The notes beneath the pieces are model-generated. The model was given only the letters and a program-made list of their open reading frames with translations, ran no database searches and was not told where the DNA came from. Positions 17,241 through 26,509 of a stretch of 64,000 bases of DNA are shown here, piece after piece; within the stretch, counting starts at the first letter, position 1; every line of letters begins with the position of its first letter. The DNA comes from Arthrobacter sp. AL12 (GTDB lineage Bacteria; Actinomycetota; Actinomycetes; Actinomycetales; Micrococcaceae): positions 1 through 64,000 of the forward strand of contig NZ_JASBQY010000002.1 of assembly GCF_029960645.1 (NCBI RefSeq). Direction: 5' to 3'. Both the position numbers and the translations under genes were made by a program.

Positions 17241-18995
17241 GTGAGTCCAAGGTTTGAGCCGTTTCAGCAAATCATCGATCCGATAGTGGGTTCCCTAGCC
17301 ATCTCAGCCATGGTGGCCGCTCTTCCACTGCTTTTGCTTTTTGTTCTTCTCGGGGTTTTTCGAGTCAGGGCGCCCAAGGCGGCCATCGCGAGCCTGTTGC
17401 TGTCCGTTGTACTAGCCATCGTGGGGTGGCGAATGCCGTTTGGCCAGGTGCTCAGCGCCGGCGCCCAAGGTGCTTTTTATGCCCTTTTTCCGATCCTATG
17501 GATCCTCATCAACGCATTGTGGGTTTACAAGCTCACGGTGGACACGCCCTGGTTCGAGGTTTTGGGCCGTACCATCCGCTCCATTTCAAATGACCTGCGC
17601 ATTCTGTCGATCCTGATCGCCTTCTGTTTCGGCGCGCTGCTTGAGTCGCTGGCGGGCTTCGGCGCGCCGGTTGCGATTTCGGCTGCGATGCTTATGGCTG
17701 CCGGGATGAAACCATTGAAGTCAGCCATCGTCGCGCTGCTGGCCAACACCGCCCCCGTGGCCTTCGGAGCGATGGCCGCTCCGATCATTGCCCTCAACGG
17801 CGTTACCGGCATCCCCCTTCAGGACCTCAGTTCCATGGCCGGCCGCCAGACACCCTTCATCGCCGTCATCGTCCCGCTCATCCTCGTCTTCATCGTTGAT
17901 GGCAAGCGGGGACTCCGGCAAACCTGGCCCGTGGCCCTGGTATCGGGCATCGTCTTCGGCGTGTCGCAATTTCTTGCCTCGAACTTCCTCGTGGTCGAAC
18001 TCACCGACGTCGTTGCCGCACTCGCGACCGTCGCGGCGGTCCTGCTCATGTTGAAGTTCTGGCAGCCGGCGGAGATTATCGGAATGAATGACGTCGCCGA
18101 CAGCGACGCTGCCGACGTCCGGCCTGTCAGTGTTGGCGCTCAATCCGGCACCGGCTATGGGACGTCCTCCGGTTTGGGCGGGGTAAGTCGAAATGGTGCG
18201 GCCGCACAGGCGAGCACGCCCGGAAAAACCAATGGCGCCGCGGTAAGGCCGCCCAACGGCGAGGTGTGGATGGCTGTTGCCCCGTATCTGATCATTATGG
18301 CCGTGTTCTCCATCGCACAAATCCCGGCTGTGAAAGCCTGGCTCACGTCCGTCGGGTCAGTCACGTTTGAATGGCCCGGGTTGGACGCCGTTGATCCTGA
18401 TGGGAAGCCGGTCGCCGCGCACAAATTCAAACTTGACCATTTCAAGGCCACGGGGACGATGCTGTTGATCTCGGGAATGATCACTATGGCGCTGTACAGG
18501 GTTGCACCCCTTCGGGGTGTCCGCATCTATCGCGACACGCTGTTCCAGTTGCGGTGGACTATCGTGACCGTCACCTCGGTCCTGGCGCTGGCGTTTGTCA
18601 TGAACGTCTCGGGGCAGACCAACTCACTGGGAATCGCGCTGGCGTCGGCCGGGGGATTCTTCGCCTTCTTGTCCCCGCTCCTTGGCTGGATCGGAGTTGC
18701 GCTTACCGGCTCGGACACCTCGTCCAACTCCTTGTTCGGGCAGCTGCAGGTGACTGCCGCCGAGCAGACAGGACTCTCGCCGACGCTGATGGCGGCGTCC
18801 AATTCGTCAGCAGGAGTGTTGGGCAAAATGCTGTCGCTGCAGAACCTGGCCGTGGCCTCGGCGGCTGTTGGGCTGGACGGGGCGGAAAGCGTTCTGTTCC
18901 GAAAGCTCATCGGCTGGAGTCTGGCACTGCTGGCGTTCATCACCACACTCATTGTCCTGCAGTCCACCCCGGTCTTGGGATGGATGGTTCCTTAG
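17241..18995 (+). CDS. LctP-family L-lactate/glycolate permease
   Basis: 584 residues from GTG 17241, chosen because AGGAG lies six bases upstream and the protein then starts as family members do; a longer open frame begins at 16998. Twelve or more helices, with the LctP blocks FCFGALLESLAGFGAPVAISAAML, ALLANTAPVAFGAMAAPI and the C-terminal LGWIGVALTGSDTSSNSLFGQLQ. The central hydrophilic loop contains a Gly/Ser-rich linker. Members import L-lactate, D-lactate and glycolate by proton symport. Position between malate synthase G and GlcD points to glycolate as a substrate (glcA role); lactate cannot be excluded. Confidence 0.9.
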   Translation: MSPRFEPFQQIIDPIVGSLAISAMVAALPLLLLFVLLGVFRVRAPKAAIASLLLSVVLAIVGWRMPFGQVLSAGAQGAFYALFPILWILINALWVYKLTVDTPWFEVLGRTIRSISNDLRILSILIAFCFGALLESLAGFGAPVAISAAMLMAAGMKPLKSAIVALLANTAPVAFGAMAAPIIALNGVTGIPLQDLSSMAGRQTPFIAVIVPLILVFIVDGKRGLRQTWPVALVSGIVFGVSQFLASNFLVVELTDVVAALATVAAVLLMLKFWQPAEIIGMNDVADSDAADVRPVSVGAQSGTGYGTSSGLGGVSRNGAAAQASTPGKTNGAAVRPPNGEVWMAVAPYLIIMAVFSIAQIPAVKAWLTSVGSVTFEWPGLDAVDPDGKPVAAHKFKLDHFKATGTMLLISGMITMALYRVAPLRGVRIYRDTLFQLRWTIVTVTSVLALAFVMNVSGQTNSLGIALASAGGFFAFLSPLLGWIGVALTGSDTSSNSLFGQLQVTAAEQTGLSPTLMAASNSSAGVLGKMLSLQNLAVASAAVGLDGAESVLFRKLIGWSLALLAFITTLIVLQSTPVLGWMVP

Positions 18996-19098
18996 TGAAC
19001 CCTCAACGTCCCGTGCGGCAGGCTGGCGGTCTCCGAAACGTGTCCGGGGCGTTGCCAATATTGAAAAAGAATCAAAGAAGCGAAAGAGAGCAGGCCCT

Positions 19099-20478
19099 GT
19101 GAGTACTAACGTTAGCGAGATCAATTCAGAGGCTGGGGCAAGGCTCGTCGCCGCGGCCCGGCACGGTTCGACGGCGGAGGCCGACCGCAGGAACGTCAAC
19201 ACCGACCGGTCCGGGTACACGCCCGGCACACTGCCGGACGGTGTCGTGTACGCGACCAGCATCAACGACGTCGTTGAGACAATGGTCCGCGCGACTGCGG
19301 GGAGCATCCCCATTGTTGCCCGAGGTGCCGGCACCGGCCTGGCGGCGGGTTCGGCCGCGAAGGCAGGCGAGATCGTCCTGGACCTATCGGGGATGAACCG
19401 CATCCTGCGTCTGGATCCGATGGAGCAGATCATCGTTGTCGAGCCCGGCATCCTCAACGCGGAGGTCAACGCCGCCGCCGGCGAGCACGGGCTTTTTTAC
19501 GCCCCGGATCCCGCCAGCACCGCCATCTGCTCCATCGGTGGAAACATTGCCACCAATGCCGGCGGTATGCGTTGCGCCAAGTATGGCGTCACGCGTGAGT
19601 CCGTCCTGGCGCTGAAGGTTGTCCTCCCGGACGGGCGCCTCCTCGTGACGGGCCGGGAAACGATCAAGGGCGTTACCGGGTATGACCTGAACGCCCTCAT
19701 GATTGGATCCGAAGGGACACTCGGGGTCGTCGTTGAAGCGACTTTGCGTCTTCGCCCGCTCCCTGTGGCGACGGCAACGGTCGCAGCATTCTTCCCGGAC
19801 ATCGTTGCCGCCGCCCAAGCCGCCTCGGCCATCATCGCTGCACGGATCACGCCCTCCGTGCTGGAGCTCATGGACGGCCCGACCCTGGCGGCTGTCGATG
19901 CCGCACTGGGGACGGACTATCGAAGCCGCGGAGGTGCCTTCCTCCTCGCTCAGACGGACGGGTACGGGGCCTTCCTGGAACAGGAGGTGCTGATTCAAGC
20001 CATTGAACCGCTCGCTTCGTCCTATGAAAAGGCCACAGACCCGCAAAGGACGGCGGAACTTCTGAGAGTGCGTCGAGAGGCCATTCCGTCCCTCGAATTG
20101 CTGGGCAACGTCTGCATCGGTGATGTCGGTGTTCCGCGCGGACGCCTGGCCGAGATGGTCACCGGGATCGAGGAAATTTCACGCCGTACCGGAGTCCGGA
20201 TCTTCACCGTCGCCCATGCCGCCGACGGCAACCTGCACCCGATGATCGTCCTTGACGAAGGCCAGCCCTCCACGGAGGGACCGGCGAAAGATGCGCTTGG
20301 TCAGATGTTCCATTTAGCCAGGAGCTTGGGCGGAACACTCACCGGGGAGCATGGAGTTGGAATCCTCAAACGCGACTGGCTGCACGACGAACTGGGAAGT
20401 GACTCCCTCGAGCTGCAGCACGCCATCAGGAGAGTTTTTGACCCGCTCGGCATCCTCAACCCGGGCAAGGCAATCTAG
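19099..20478 (+). CDS. glcD: FAD-linked oxidase, GlcD-like
   Basis: 459 residues from GTG 19099. The PCMH-type FAD domain shows GVVYATSINDVVETMVRATAGSIPIVARGAGTGLAAGS, DPASTAICSIGGNIATNAGGMRCAKYGVTRESVLALKVVLPDG and the C-terminal cap VAHAADGNLHP and GGTLTGEHGVGILKRDWL. Such enzymes oxidise glycolate or D-lactate at the membrane with help of GlcE and GlcF; neither is encoded here, so it may be a single-subunit FAD oxidase. It follows the permease by 103 bp in the same direction, and glyoxylate made by it would feed the divergent malate synthase. Confidence 0.88.
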   Translation: MSTNVSEINSEAGARLVAAARHGSTAEADRRNVNTDRSGYTPGTLPDGVVYATSINDVVETMVRATAGSIPIVARGAGTGLAAGSAAKAGEIVLDLSGMNRILRLDPMEQIIVVEPGILNAEVNAAAGEHGLFYAPDPASTAICSIGGNIATNAGGMRCAKYGVTRESVLALKVVLPDGRLLVTGRETIKGVTGYDLNALMIGSEGTLGVVVEATLRLRPLPVATATVAAFFPDIVAAAQAASAIIAARITPSVLELMDGPTLAAVDAALGTDYRSRGGAFLLAQTDGYGAFLEQEVLIQAIEPLASSYEKATDPQRTAELLRVRREAIPSLELLGNVCIGDVGVPRGRLAEMVTGIEEISRRTGVRIFTVAHAADGNLHPMIVLDEGQPSTEGPAKDALGQMFHLARSLGGTLTGEHGVGILKRDWLHDELGSDSLELQHAIRRVFDPLGILNPGKAI

Positions 20479-20501
20479 GGGTCTCGACCTGCACCTGGCA
20501 C

Positions 20502-20536
20502 GGCGCAACTGCTGCCCTTTGAGCAGCAGTTGCGCC
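20502..20536 (+). terminator. Hairpin terminator after glcD
   Basis: A 14-bp perfect stem, GGCGCAACTGCTGC (20502-20515) with its complement at 20523-20536, and a 7-nt loop. It starts 24 bp after the glcD stop. No U-tract, as often in high-GC actinobacteria. Confidence 0.75.
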
Positions 20537-20645
20537 AGCGGGGTCGGGGAAAGTCGCATTGGCAAGGACCCGGGCCCGTGGCAGCGGACGCCGCTCCGGG
20601 CCCGGGGCGGGTTCTCAGGGAGGGTCTTGCGTGTCAGGATCAGGT

Positions 20646-21584
20646 ATGCCCCACCGCCTGATGCTGCTGGACACCGCGTCGCTGTACTTCCGCGCCTTCT
20701 ACGGAGTCCCCGACACGATCCGCCGCGCCGACGGCACTCCGGTGAACGCCGTGCGCGGCCTGCTGGACATGATCGCCCGGCTCACCGCCGACTACGACGC
20801 GACGCATCTCGTGGCGTGCTGGGATGACGACTGGCGCCCGCAGTGGCGGGTTGACCTCATCCCGAGCTACAAGTCGCACCGGGTGGCGGCGGAGGTCGTT
20901 GCTGGCCCCGACATTGAGGTCGTGCCCGACGCCCTTGAGGCGCAGATTCCGATGATCCGCAGGGTGCTCGAGCTCGCCGGCATCGCCGTCGTAGGCGAAC
21001 CCGGACACGAGGCCGACGACGTCGTCGGCACCTACGCCAGCCACGCGCAGCTCCCCGTCGACGTGGTGACCGGTGACCGCGACCTGTTCCAGGTCGTGGA
21101 CGATGCCCGTCAGGTCCGGGTGATCTACACCGCGCGGGGTATGAAGAACCTCGAAGTCCTCACCGACGCGGTCGTCGTTGAGAAGTACCGCGTGCTACCC
21201 GGGCAGTACGCGGACTACGCAACACTCCGCGGCGACAGCTCCGACGGGCTGCCGGGCGTCGCCGGCATCGGCGAGAAGACCGCCTCGTCGCTGCTCGGCG
21301 AGTTCGGCACCCTCGACGGGCTGCTTGCCGCCGCGGCGGACGCGGGAAGCGGGCTGTCCGTGTCCGTGCGGTCGAAGCTCGCAGCGGCCACGGACTACCT
21401 CGCGGTCGCGCCCGCCGTCGTCAACGTCGTCCGCGACCTGAAGCTGCCGACGCTGGAGCAGGCGGGTGCGCAGCTGCGCCCTGTCGCCGGCGATGCGCGC
21501 GCCGAACTCGAAGGTCTCGCGACCGAGTGGAACCTCGGCGGCTCGGTCACCAGACTCCTCGAAGCGCTCGACCGGCGTCGCTGA
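20646..21584 (+). CDS. 5'-3' exonuclease (FEN-like, Pol I N-terminal type)
   Basis: 312 residues, a stand-alone version of the 5' nuclease domain of DNA polymerase I. The metal-binding acidic clusters are visible: LLDTASLYFRAFYG, CWDDDWRPQWR, GHEADDVVGTYA, DVVTGDRDLFQVV and GDSSDGLPGVAGIGEKTASSLL (helix-hairpin-helix). ATG 20646 gives the usual MPHRLMLLDTA start; GTG 20631 has the better ribosome site (GGGAGG) and would add five residues. Probably works on flaps in repair or replication. Monocistronic, between the glcD terminator and a convergent hydrolase. Confidence 0.9.
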   Translation: MPHRLMLLDTASLYFRAFYGVPDTIRRADGTPVNAVRGLLDMIARLTADYDATHLVACWDDDWRPQWRVDLIPSYKSHRVAAEVVAGPDIEVVPDALEAQIPMIRRVLELAGIAVVGEPGHEADDVVGTYASHAQLPVDVVTGDRDLFQVVDDARQVRVIYTARGMKNLEVLTDAVVVEKYRVLPGQYADYATLRGDSSDGLPGVAGIGEKTASSLLGEFGTLDGLLAAAADAGSGLSVSVRSKLAAATDYLAVAPAVVNVVRDLKLPTLEQAGAQLRPVAGDARAELEGLATEWNLGGSVTRLLEALDRRR

Positions 21585-21647
21585 GGGGATGCTGCCCCGC
21601 GGCGCGGGCCCAAGGCCTGAGCGTGCGGTGCCCCGTGATGACGGCGA

Positions 21648-22778
21648 TTAGGACCACGGCGCTGATGCCACAAGCGCGAAGAGCGGTTCGAAGTCGTACA
21701 TGCGGGTGCTGTTGCTCATAACAACGATGCCGAGACCGAGTCCGGGGTAGAGACGCATGACGTTCCAGAAGCCGGCTCCGGCGCCGAAATGCTCCACCCA
21801 CTGCCCCGGGGTCTTCGTCGGCCGGCGGAACCAGCCGGTTCCGTGATCGAACGGTTGGCCCGCCTGGTCAATCGTGCGCATGCTGCGGGCCGCCCCGGGG
21901 GAGAGGACCCGGGTTCCGTCGATCTCGCCGTCGCAAAGGTGCAGGCGAAGGAACCTGCCTGCATCCAGGACATCGCCCACCAGGCCGCCGTAAGCGGGCC
22001 CGTCCACGTAGAAGGGGTTCAGTGACAGGTACGGCCCGTGTCGCTCCCCGGCGATCCCGCCGGGGAGCATGCCGCGCAGCAGCGGGTCCGCGATCCGGGG
22101 AGCCTTGACGTACCCGGTCGCGGGGGCCGCGCCGTCCTGATAGCGGTATCCGGTGTGATCCATCCCCGCTGGCCGCAGGACGGACTGGCGGACATAAGCC
22201 TCGAAAGGCATCGCGGATGAGGCCGCGATGACCTGACCGGCGGCAAGGTAGCCGACGTTGGAGTACCTGGCACTGCGCCCGGGCGGGTACCGGTAGGCGC
22301 GGCGCCTGCCCATCAGACGGCGGAGCAGGGCCCCGGGATCCGGCGGATCCGCGTCGGCCGGGTGCACCCAGCGGATGGGCATCGGGTTGCCGAGTCCGGC
22401 GGTGTGGTTGAGCAGTTGGCCCACGTTCGGCGCCGTCGTCCCGGCCGCCCGGAGGTAATCCACGTACTCGTCGACCGGGGCGTCCGGGTCGAGGCGGCCC
22501 TCGTCAACGAGCCGGCACGCCGCCGTCGCGGTCACAATTTTGGACATGGAGAACCACAGGTACGACGTCGAGGCGGTTGCCGGCGTCGTCGCTGCACGGT
22601 CGGCGAGGCCGTAACCGGCGGCAAAGAGCAGTCGATCGCGATTGACCACGGCCACGGACAGGCCCGGGACGCCGTCCCGGCGCATCATCGTGGTGACGGC
22701 CGCCGTCAGGCCGCGGGGTGGTCTCCCCGCTGCGATGTTTTCGCCCGGCGCGCCCGGGTTGGCGCCGTCAGTCACCAT
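21648..22778 (-). CDS. Serine hydrolase of the beta-lactamase/class C family
   Basis: 376 residues. Catalytic SxxK is S77-M-S-K80, the Tyr motif is Y172-S-N174, and a third motif lies in VEHFGAGAGF near residue 325, where class C enzymes carry K/H-x-G. There is no signal peptide, which argues for a cytoplasmic esterase or D-aminopeptidase-type enzyme rather than an exported beta-lactamase. Family members include EstB-type esterases. It ends 63 bp from the convergent exonuclease gene. Confidence 0.85.
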   Translation of the reverse strand: MVTDGANPGAPGENIAAGRPPRGLTAAVTTMMRRDGVPGLSVAVVNRDRLLFAAGYGLADRAATTPATASTSYLWFSMSKIVTATAACRLVDEGRLDPDAPVDEYVDYLRAAGTTAPNVGQLLNHTAGLGNPMPIRWVHPADADPPDPGALLRRLMGRRRAYRYPPGRSARYSNVGYLAAGQVIAASSAMPFEAYVRQSVLRPAGMDHTGYRYQDGAAPATGYVKAPRIADPLLRGMLPGGIAGERHGPYLSLNPFYVDGPAYGGLVGDVLDAGRFLRLHLCDGEIDGTRVLSPGAARSMRTIDQAGQPFDHGTGWFRRPTKTPGQWVEHFGAGAGFWNVMRLYPGLGLGIVVMSNSTRMYDFEPLFALVASAPWS

Positions 22779-23032
22779 GGCTTATCCCCTTCGCCTCGGG
22801 TGCACCGGGTCTCCACGCTATGTGGCCGGGCGTGATCAGCCCAGCTTCAGACCGCCGAATGCCGGTGTCAACAGACGGCGGAAGTTGTGATGACATCCGG
22901 ACCGGAAGCAGGGTCTTGACGCGGCGATCCCAAGCGGAGGACGCTCGTTTCAGGCCCTCCGGCAGTCCCGGGCCAGCAGTGGCACGGCGCCGCAGGTCCA
23001 CACCCTTGAACACCGACCTGAGGAGAGCCCCC

Positions 23033-23620
23033 ATGAGCCCCCAATTCAACGAGCTGCTGACCCGCCAGGTTGGCAATGAGTTCGCGGCCTCCCAGCAGTA
23101 CATCGCCATCGCCGCCTGGTTCGACGGACAGGACCTGCCCCAGCTGGCCAGGCACTTCTACCGTCAATCGCTGGAGGAGCGGAACCACGCCATGATGATG
23201 GTCCGCTACATCCTGGACCGCGGCATCAAGATCACCATCCCGGGAATCGACCCGGTCCGGAACGACTTCGCCTCGGCAGAGGAACCGCTGGTCCTGGCCC
23301 TCGCCCAGGAGGTTGAGGTCACCAACCGCATCAAGGAACTGTTCGCGGCGGCGCGGGCGGAAAACGACCCGCTGGGCGAACAGTTCATGCTTTGGTTCCT
23401 CAAGGAACAGGTCGAGGAGGTGGCATCGATGTCCACACTGCTCAATGTCGCACGCCGGGCCGACAACCTTTTCGACGTCGAGACGTTCCTCGCCCGCGAA
23501 CGGGTGGGCGACGCCGGCCAGCACGGGGGAGGGCGCGGCGGACACCACGGCCACGGAGGCGCCCACGGGGGACCCTCCGACGACACGGGAACGCCGGACG
23601 TCGCCGGCGGTTCGCTCTAG
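23033..23620 (+). CDS. Ferritin with His/Gly-rich C-terminal tail
   Basis: 195 residues from ATG 23033 (AGGAGA upstream). A four-helix ferritin (Ftn/BfrB-like) with the di-iron ligands expected at E16, E49, H52, E93 and Q126. It oxidises and stores iron as a 24-mer. Residues 161-180 form an unusual tail very rich in Gly and His (GGHHGHGGAHGG), absent from typical ferritins and possibly metal-binding. A small DUF1905 gene follows after 12 bp and may be co-transcribed. Confidence 0.92.
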   Translation: MSPQFNELLTRQVGNEFAASQQYIAIAAWFDGQDLPQLARHFYRQSLEERNHAMMMVRYILDRGIKITIPGIDPVRNDFASAEEPLVLALAQEVEVTNRIKELFAAARAENDPLGEQFMLWFLKEQVEEVASMSTLLNVARRADNLFDVETFLARERVGDAGQHGGGRGGHHGHGGAHGGPSDDTGTPDVAGGSL

Positions 23621-23632
23621 GCTCCGTCAAGA

Positions 23633-23938
23633 ATGGCGCTGAGCTATGCCTTCACGGCCACGCTGTGGCACTATCCGGGCGAAGCCGGGTGGCACTTCCT
23701 CACCCTTCCGGAAGAACTTGCAGCGGAGATCAGGGAAGACACGGTTGCGCTCCGTCGGGGCTTTGGTTCGGTCAAGATCACGGCGAAAGTCTCGGGCCAC
23801 AGCTGGTCCACGTCGCTCTTTCCCGACAGCAAGAGCGGGACCTATCTGCTGCCGGTCAAAAGGGCCATCAGAACGGCGGCCGGTCTCGAGGCAGGGGACC
23901 GGGTCGCGGTTCACCTGGAGGTGCCCGACTCCGGCTGA
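23633..23938 (+). CDS. DUF1905 domain protein
   Basis: 101 residues. YAFTATLWHYPGEAGWHFLTLPEELAAEI, FGSVKITAKVSGHSWSTSLFPD and GTYLLPVKRAIRTAAGLEAGDRVAVHLEV are the DUF1905 signatures (small beta-barrel; function unknown). It starts 12 bp after the ferritin stop, so it probably shares that transcript. Confidence 0.85.
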   Translation: MALSYAFTATLWHYPGEAGWHFLTLPEELAAEIREDTVALRRGFGSVKITAKVSGHSWSTSLFPDSKSGTYLLPVKRAIRTAAGLEAGDRVAVHLEVPDSG

Positions 23939-24001
23939 GCACCCCGGGATGCAGTCCCTGTTCCTCTGGCGCGTGCCGGCGATGGAGGCGAGAATGGGCC
24001 C

Positions 24002-25303
24002 GTGGTTCCGCTCGCCCCGGACGAGGACGGCCTTTCGATGAAGGCCGCCGCCCGCAAGATCCAGCGCATCTACCTCACGCTGACGCTGGGCAATACCCTC
24101 GCGGCTTCCTTCATCTGGGGGATCAACACGCTCTTCCTGTTGGATGCCGGTCTCAGCAACTTTGAGGCCTTTGCCGCGAACGCGTTCTTCACGGCCGGTA
24201 TGGTGCTCTTCGAGGTGCCAACCGGGGTGATTGCCGACGGGTGGGGGCGCCGCGTCTCTTTCCTGCTCGGCACCGTGACGCTGGCTGTTTCGACCTACCT
24301 CTACTACCTGCTCTGGCAGTCGTCCGCCCCGTTCTGGTGGTGGGCGGTGGTGTCGGTCTTGCTCGGTCTGGGCTTCACGTTCTTCTCCGGCGCGGTCGAG
24401 GCATGGCTCGTCGACGCGCTGCGCTTTTCGGGCTATGAAGGCGGGCTGGAGGCGGTACTCGGGCGGGGACTCATGGTCTCGGGGGTGGGGATGCTCGTCG
24501 GCTCGGTCGCCGGCGGAGTGATAGCGCAGGCCACCAATCTGGGCGTGCCGTTCCTGCTGCGCGTGGGTGTGCTGCTGGCGATGTTCGTCGTGGCCTTTGC
24601 CCTCATGCGCGACGTCGGATTCACCCCGGAACGTTCGACCCATCCGCTGCAGGCAACCCGCGCCGTCCTGTCCGCCTCAATCGAAAACGGATTGAAAAAT
24701 CCGCCGGTCCGTTACGTGATGCTGGCAGCGCCGTTCACTGCCGGCGTCGGGTTCTATGTGTTCTATGCCCTCCAGCCCTACCTCCTTGAGCTGTTCGGCG
24801 ACCCGCGGGCATACTCCGTGGCAGGCCTGGCGGCGGCACTCGTGGCGGGAGCGGAAGTGCTCGGCGGCTGGCTGGCGCCCCGCATCCGGCGCCTCGTCCG
24901 CAAACGCACGACGGTGCTGATTCTGAGCAGCATCATGAGCGCCCTCATTCTGGTCGTTCTCGGGTTCACCCGAGTGTTTTGGGTAGCCCTGGTGCTGCTG
25001 GCGCTCTGGGCCGTAGTCGCCTCGGCGGGGACCCCGGTGCGCCAGGCCTACCTGAACGACATGATCGCCTCGAAGCAGCGGGCGACGGTGCTGAGCTTCG
25101 ACTCACTCATCGGCTCCAGCGGCGGAGTCGTGGTGCAGCCGGCGCTTGGCCGGGCAGCCGACGTGTACGGCTACCCTGCCTCGCTGGCGATCGGCGGCGT
25201 GATCGAGTTGATCGCCGTGCCCTTCCTGCTGGCGAGCCGCCGGCAGCGCCACCAGTCCGATCAGGCCAACGCACCGACCAGCACCACGGACGTCGGATCC
25301 TAG
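24002..25303 (+). CDS. MFS transporter
   Basis: 433 residues from GTG 24002 (GGAGG 13 bp upstream); ATG 24038 (MKAAARKIQRIYL) is an alternative that lacks a ribosome site. Twelve helices; motif A-like segment GVIADGWGRRVSF between helices 2 and 3 and a basic RIRRLVRKRTTV in the central-to-second-half loop. Resembles drug-efflux-type MFS proteins with an N-terminal LTLGNTLAASFIWGINTLFLLDAGLS. Substrate unknown. Confidence 0.85.
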   Translation: MVPLAPDEDGLSMKAAARKIQRIYLTLTLGNTLAASFIWGINTLFLLDAGLSNFEAFAANAFFTAGMVLFEVPTGVIADGWGRRVSFLLGTVTLAVSTYLYYLLWQSSAPFWWWAVVSVLLGLGFTFFSGAVEAWLVDALRFSGYEGGLEAVLGRGLMVSGVGMLVGSVAGGVIAQATNLGVPFLLRVGVLLAMFVVAFALMRDVGFTPERSTHPLQATRAVLSASIENGLKNPPVRYVMLAAPFTAGVGFYVFYALQPYLLELFGDPRAYSVAGLAAALVAGAEVLGGWLAPRIRRLVRKRTTVLILSSIMSALILVVLGFTRVFWVALVLLALWAVVASAGTPVRQAYLNDMIASKQRATVLSFDSLIGSSGGVVVQPALGRAADVYGYPASLAIGGVIELIAVPFLLASRRQRHQSDQANAPTSTTDVGS

Positions 25304-25398
25304 CCCCGTCCGCGGCGGCGCCGCCGCACCCTGCGGCCAGGACGTTCCGGCAACCCCAACAGCGATGTCGGACGGTCCCTGTTGCCTCACGTCAATAC

Positions 25399-25710
25399 AA
25401 GAACGACGGCGCCCACATGGAGCAGAAGAACTGGTCCCGGGTACGTCAGCTGGTCGGCTACCTTCGCTATGACACCGCTGCGGAACTGGAGCTGCTCAAC
25501 GAGATCTGGGAGCTGGACCGGATCTTCACCAACTACCTGCTGCCCCAGCAAAAACTCATCGCCAAGGTCCGCCACGGAGCCAAAGTGAGCAAAACCCATG
25601 ACCGGGCCGCGACCCCGCACCGTCGCGCCGCAGCCGACCCGGCCCTCGCACGGATGCCCGTGATCCGGATGAACGCCTGCTTCAAGAAGATCCGGCCAGC
25701 TGCCCTCTCA
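25399..25710 (+). pseudogene. Transposase middle/C-terminal part, inverted
   Basis: 104 codons open on the plus strand, NDGAHMEQKNWSRVRQLVGY through LLPQQKLIAKVRHGAKVSKTHD to RMNACFKKIRPAALS. This is the segment that in intact relatives follows the DDE domain, and it normally reads in the same direction as the part at 25711-26509. It includes the region of the last catalytic glutamate (HMEQKNW). It ends at the exact base where the minus-strand part ends. Confidence 0.75.
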
Positions 25711-26509
25711 GTTGCCCGGACGGGACCGGGTGAAGGTGATGCGGTGCTGGATGCAGAACTCGAAGAGCTCGTTGTTGATGAACTCACTGCCGTTATCCGA
25801 GTCGATGCCGATGACGGGAAACGGGAAGACCGCCAGGATGTGCTGCAGGGCCGCGAAGACTTGCTTCTGAGCCCCTGTTCGGCACGGACCGGTTCACGGT
25901 CCAGCCGGTCGCGATATCCGTGACCGTGAGTGTGAAGCAGAACTGGCCGGAACTGTTGGACCCGTCGTGGCTGACCAGATCGATCTCCACGAAACCCGGC
26001 GCCGCGTCGTCCCACTGGGCCCAGGTGCGGACCGGGATCTGGGACTTCAGCAGCGATCCGGGCTTGGTATGGGAGCGGCCATGCGGCAGGAGCTTCGCCC
26101 GCTGGCCCGCCAGCCGCCGGTCGATGGTCGCGGCGCTCATGCGGGCGAGCAGCGCTGCCTGACCGTCGGTGATGTCCAGGGCCTTCTCGGCCCGCAGCAT
26201 CGGCACGAGATCCGGCAGCATCGGAGCCAGCAGCTTGCCCGCCGGGGCCCGCAGCACTGCCCAGCACAGCACGAGTCCGTCCTGGAGATCAGCCCCGTAA
26301 ACCGGTGCACGACCCGGCCTGACGGGCCGTGGCCGCGGCGGATCGAGCGCATGCCGCAACACCGCCCGGGCATAATCCCGGTGCCAGCCAGTCAACTCGA
26401 CTAGCTCATCCAGGATCCGCCCCTTCCTGGCCCGGTCGCCTGCCCGGTAGGACTCGGCCAGATGCTTCGTGACAGCCTTGCGCTCACCCGTCGTTAATCC
26501 CATTCCCAA
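25711..26509 (-). pseudogene. Transposase N-terminal part
   Basis: From ATG 26509 the protein begins MGMGLTTGERKAVTKHLAESYR, has a helix-turn-helix-like region and a DDE core: FVEIDLVSHDG (first Asp) and, after a one-base insertion in a G-run at 25872-25875, GIDSDNGSEFINNELFEFC (second Asp). It stops at RPGN, where the inverted piece begins. Besides the inversion, the frameshift alone would kill it. Confidence 0.8.
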
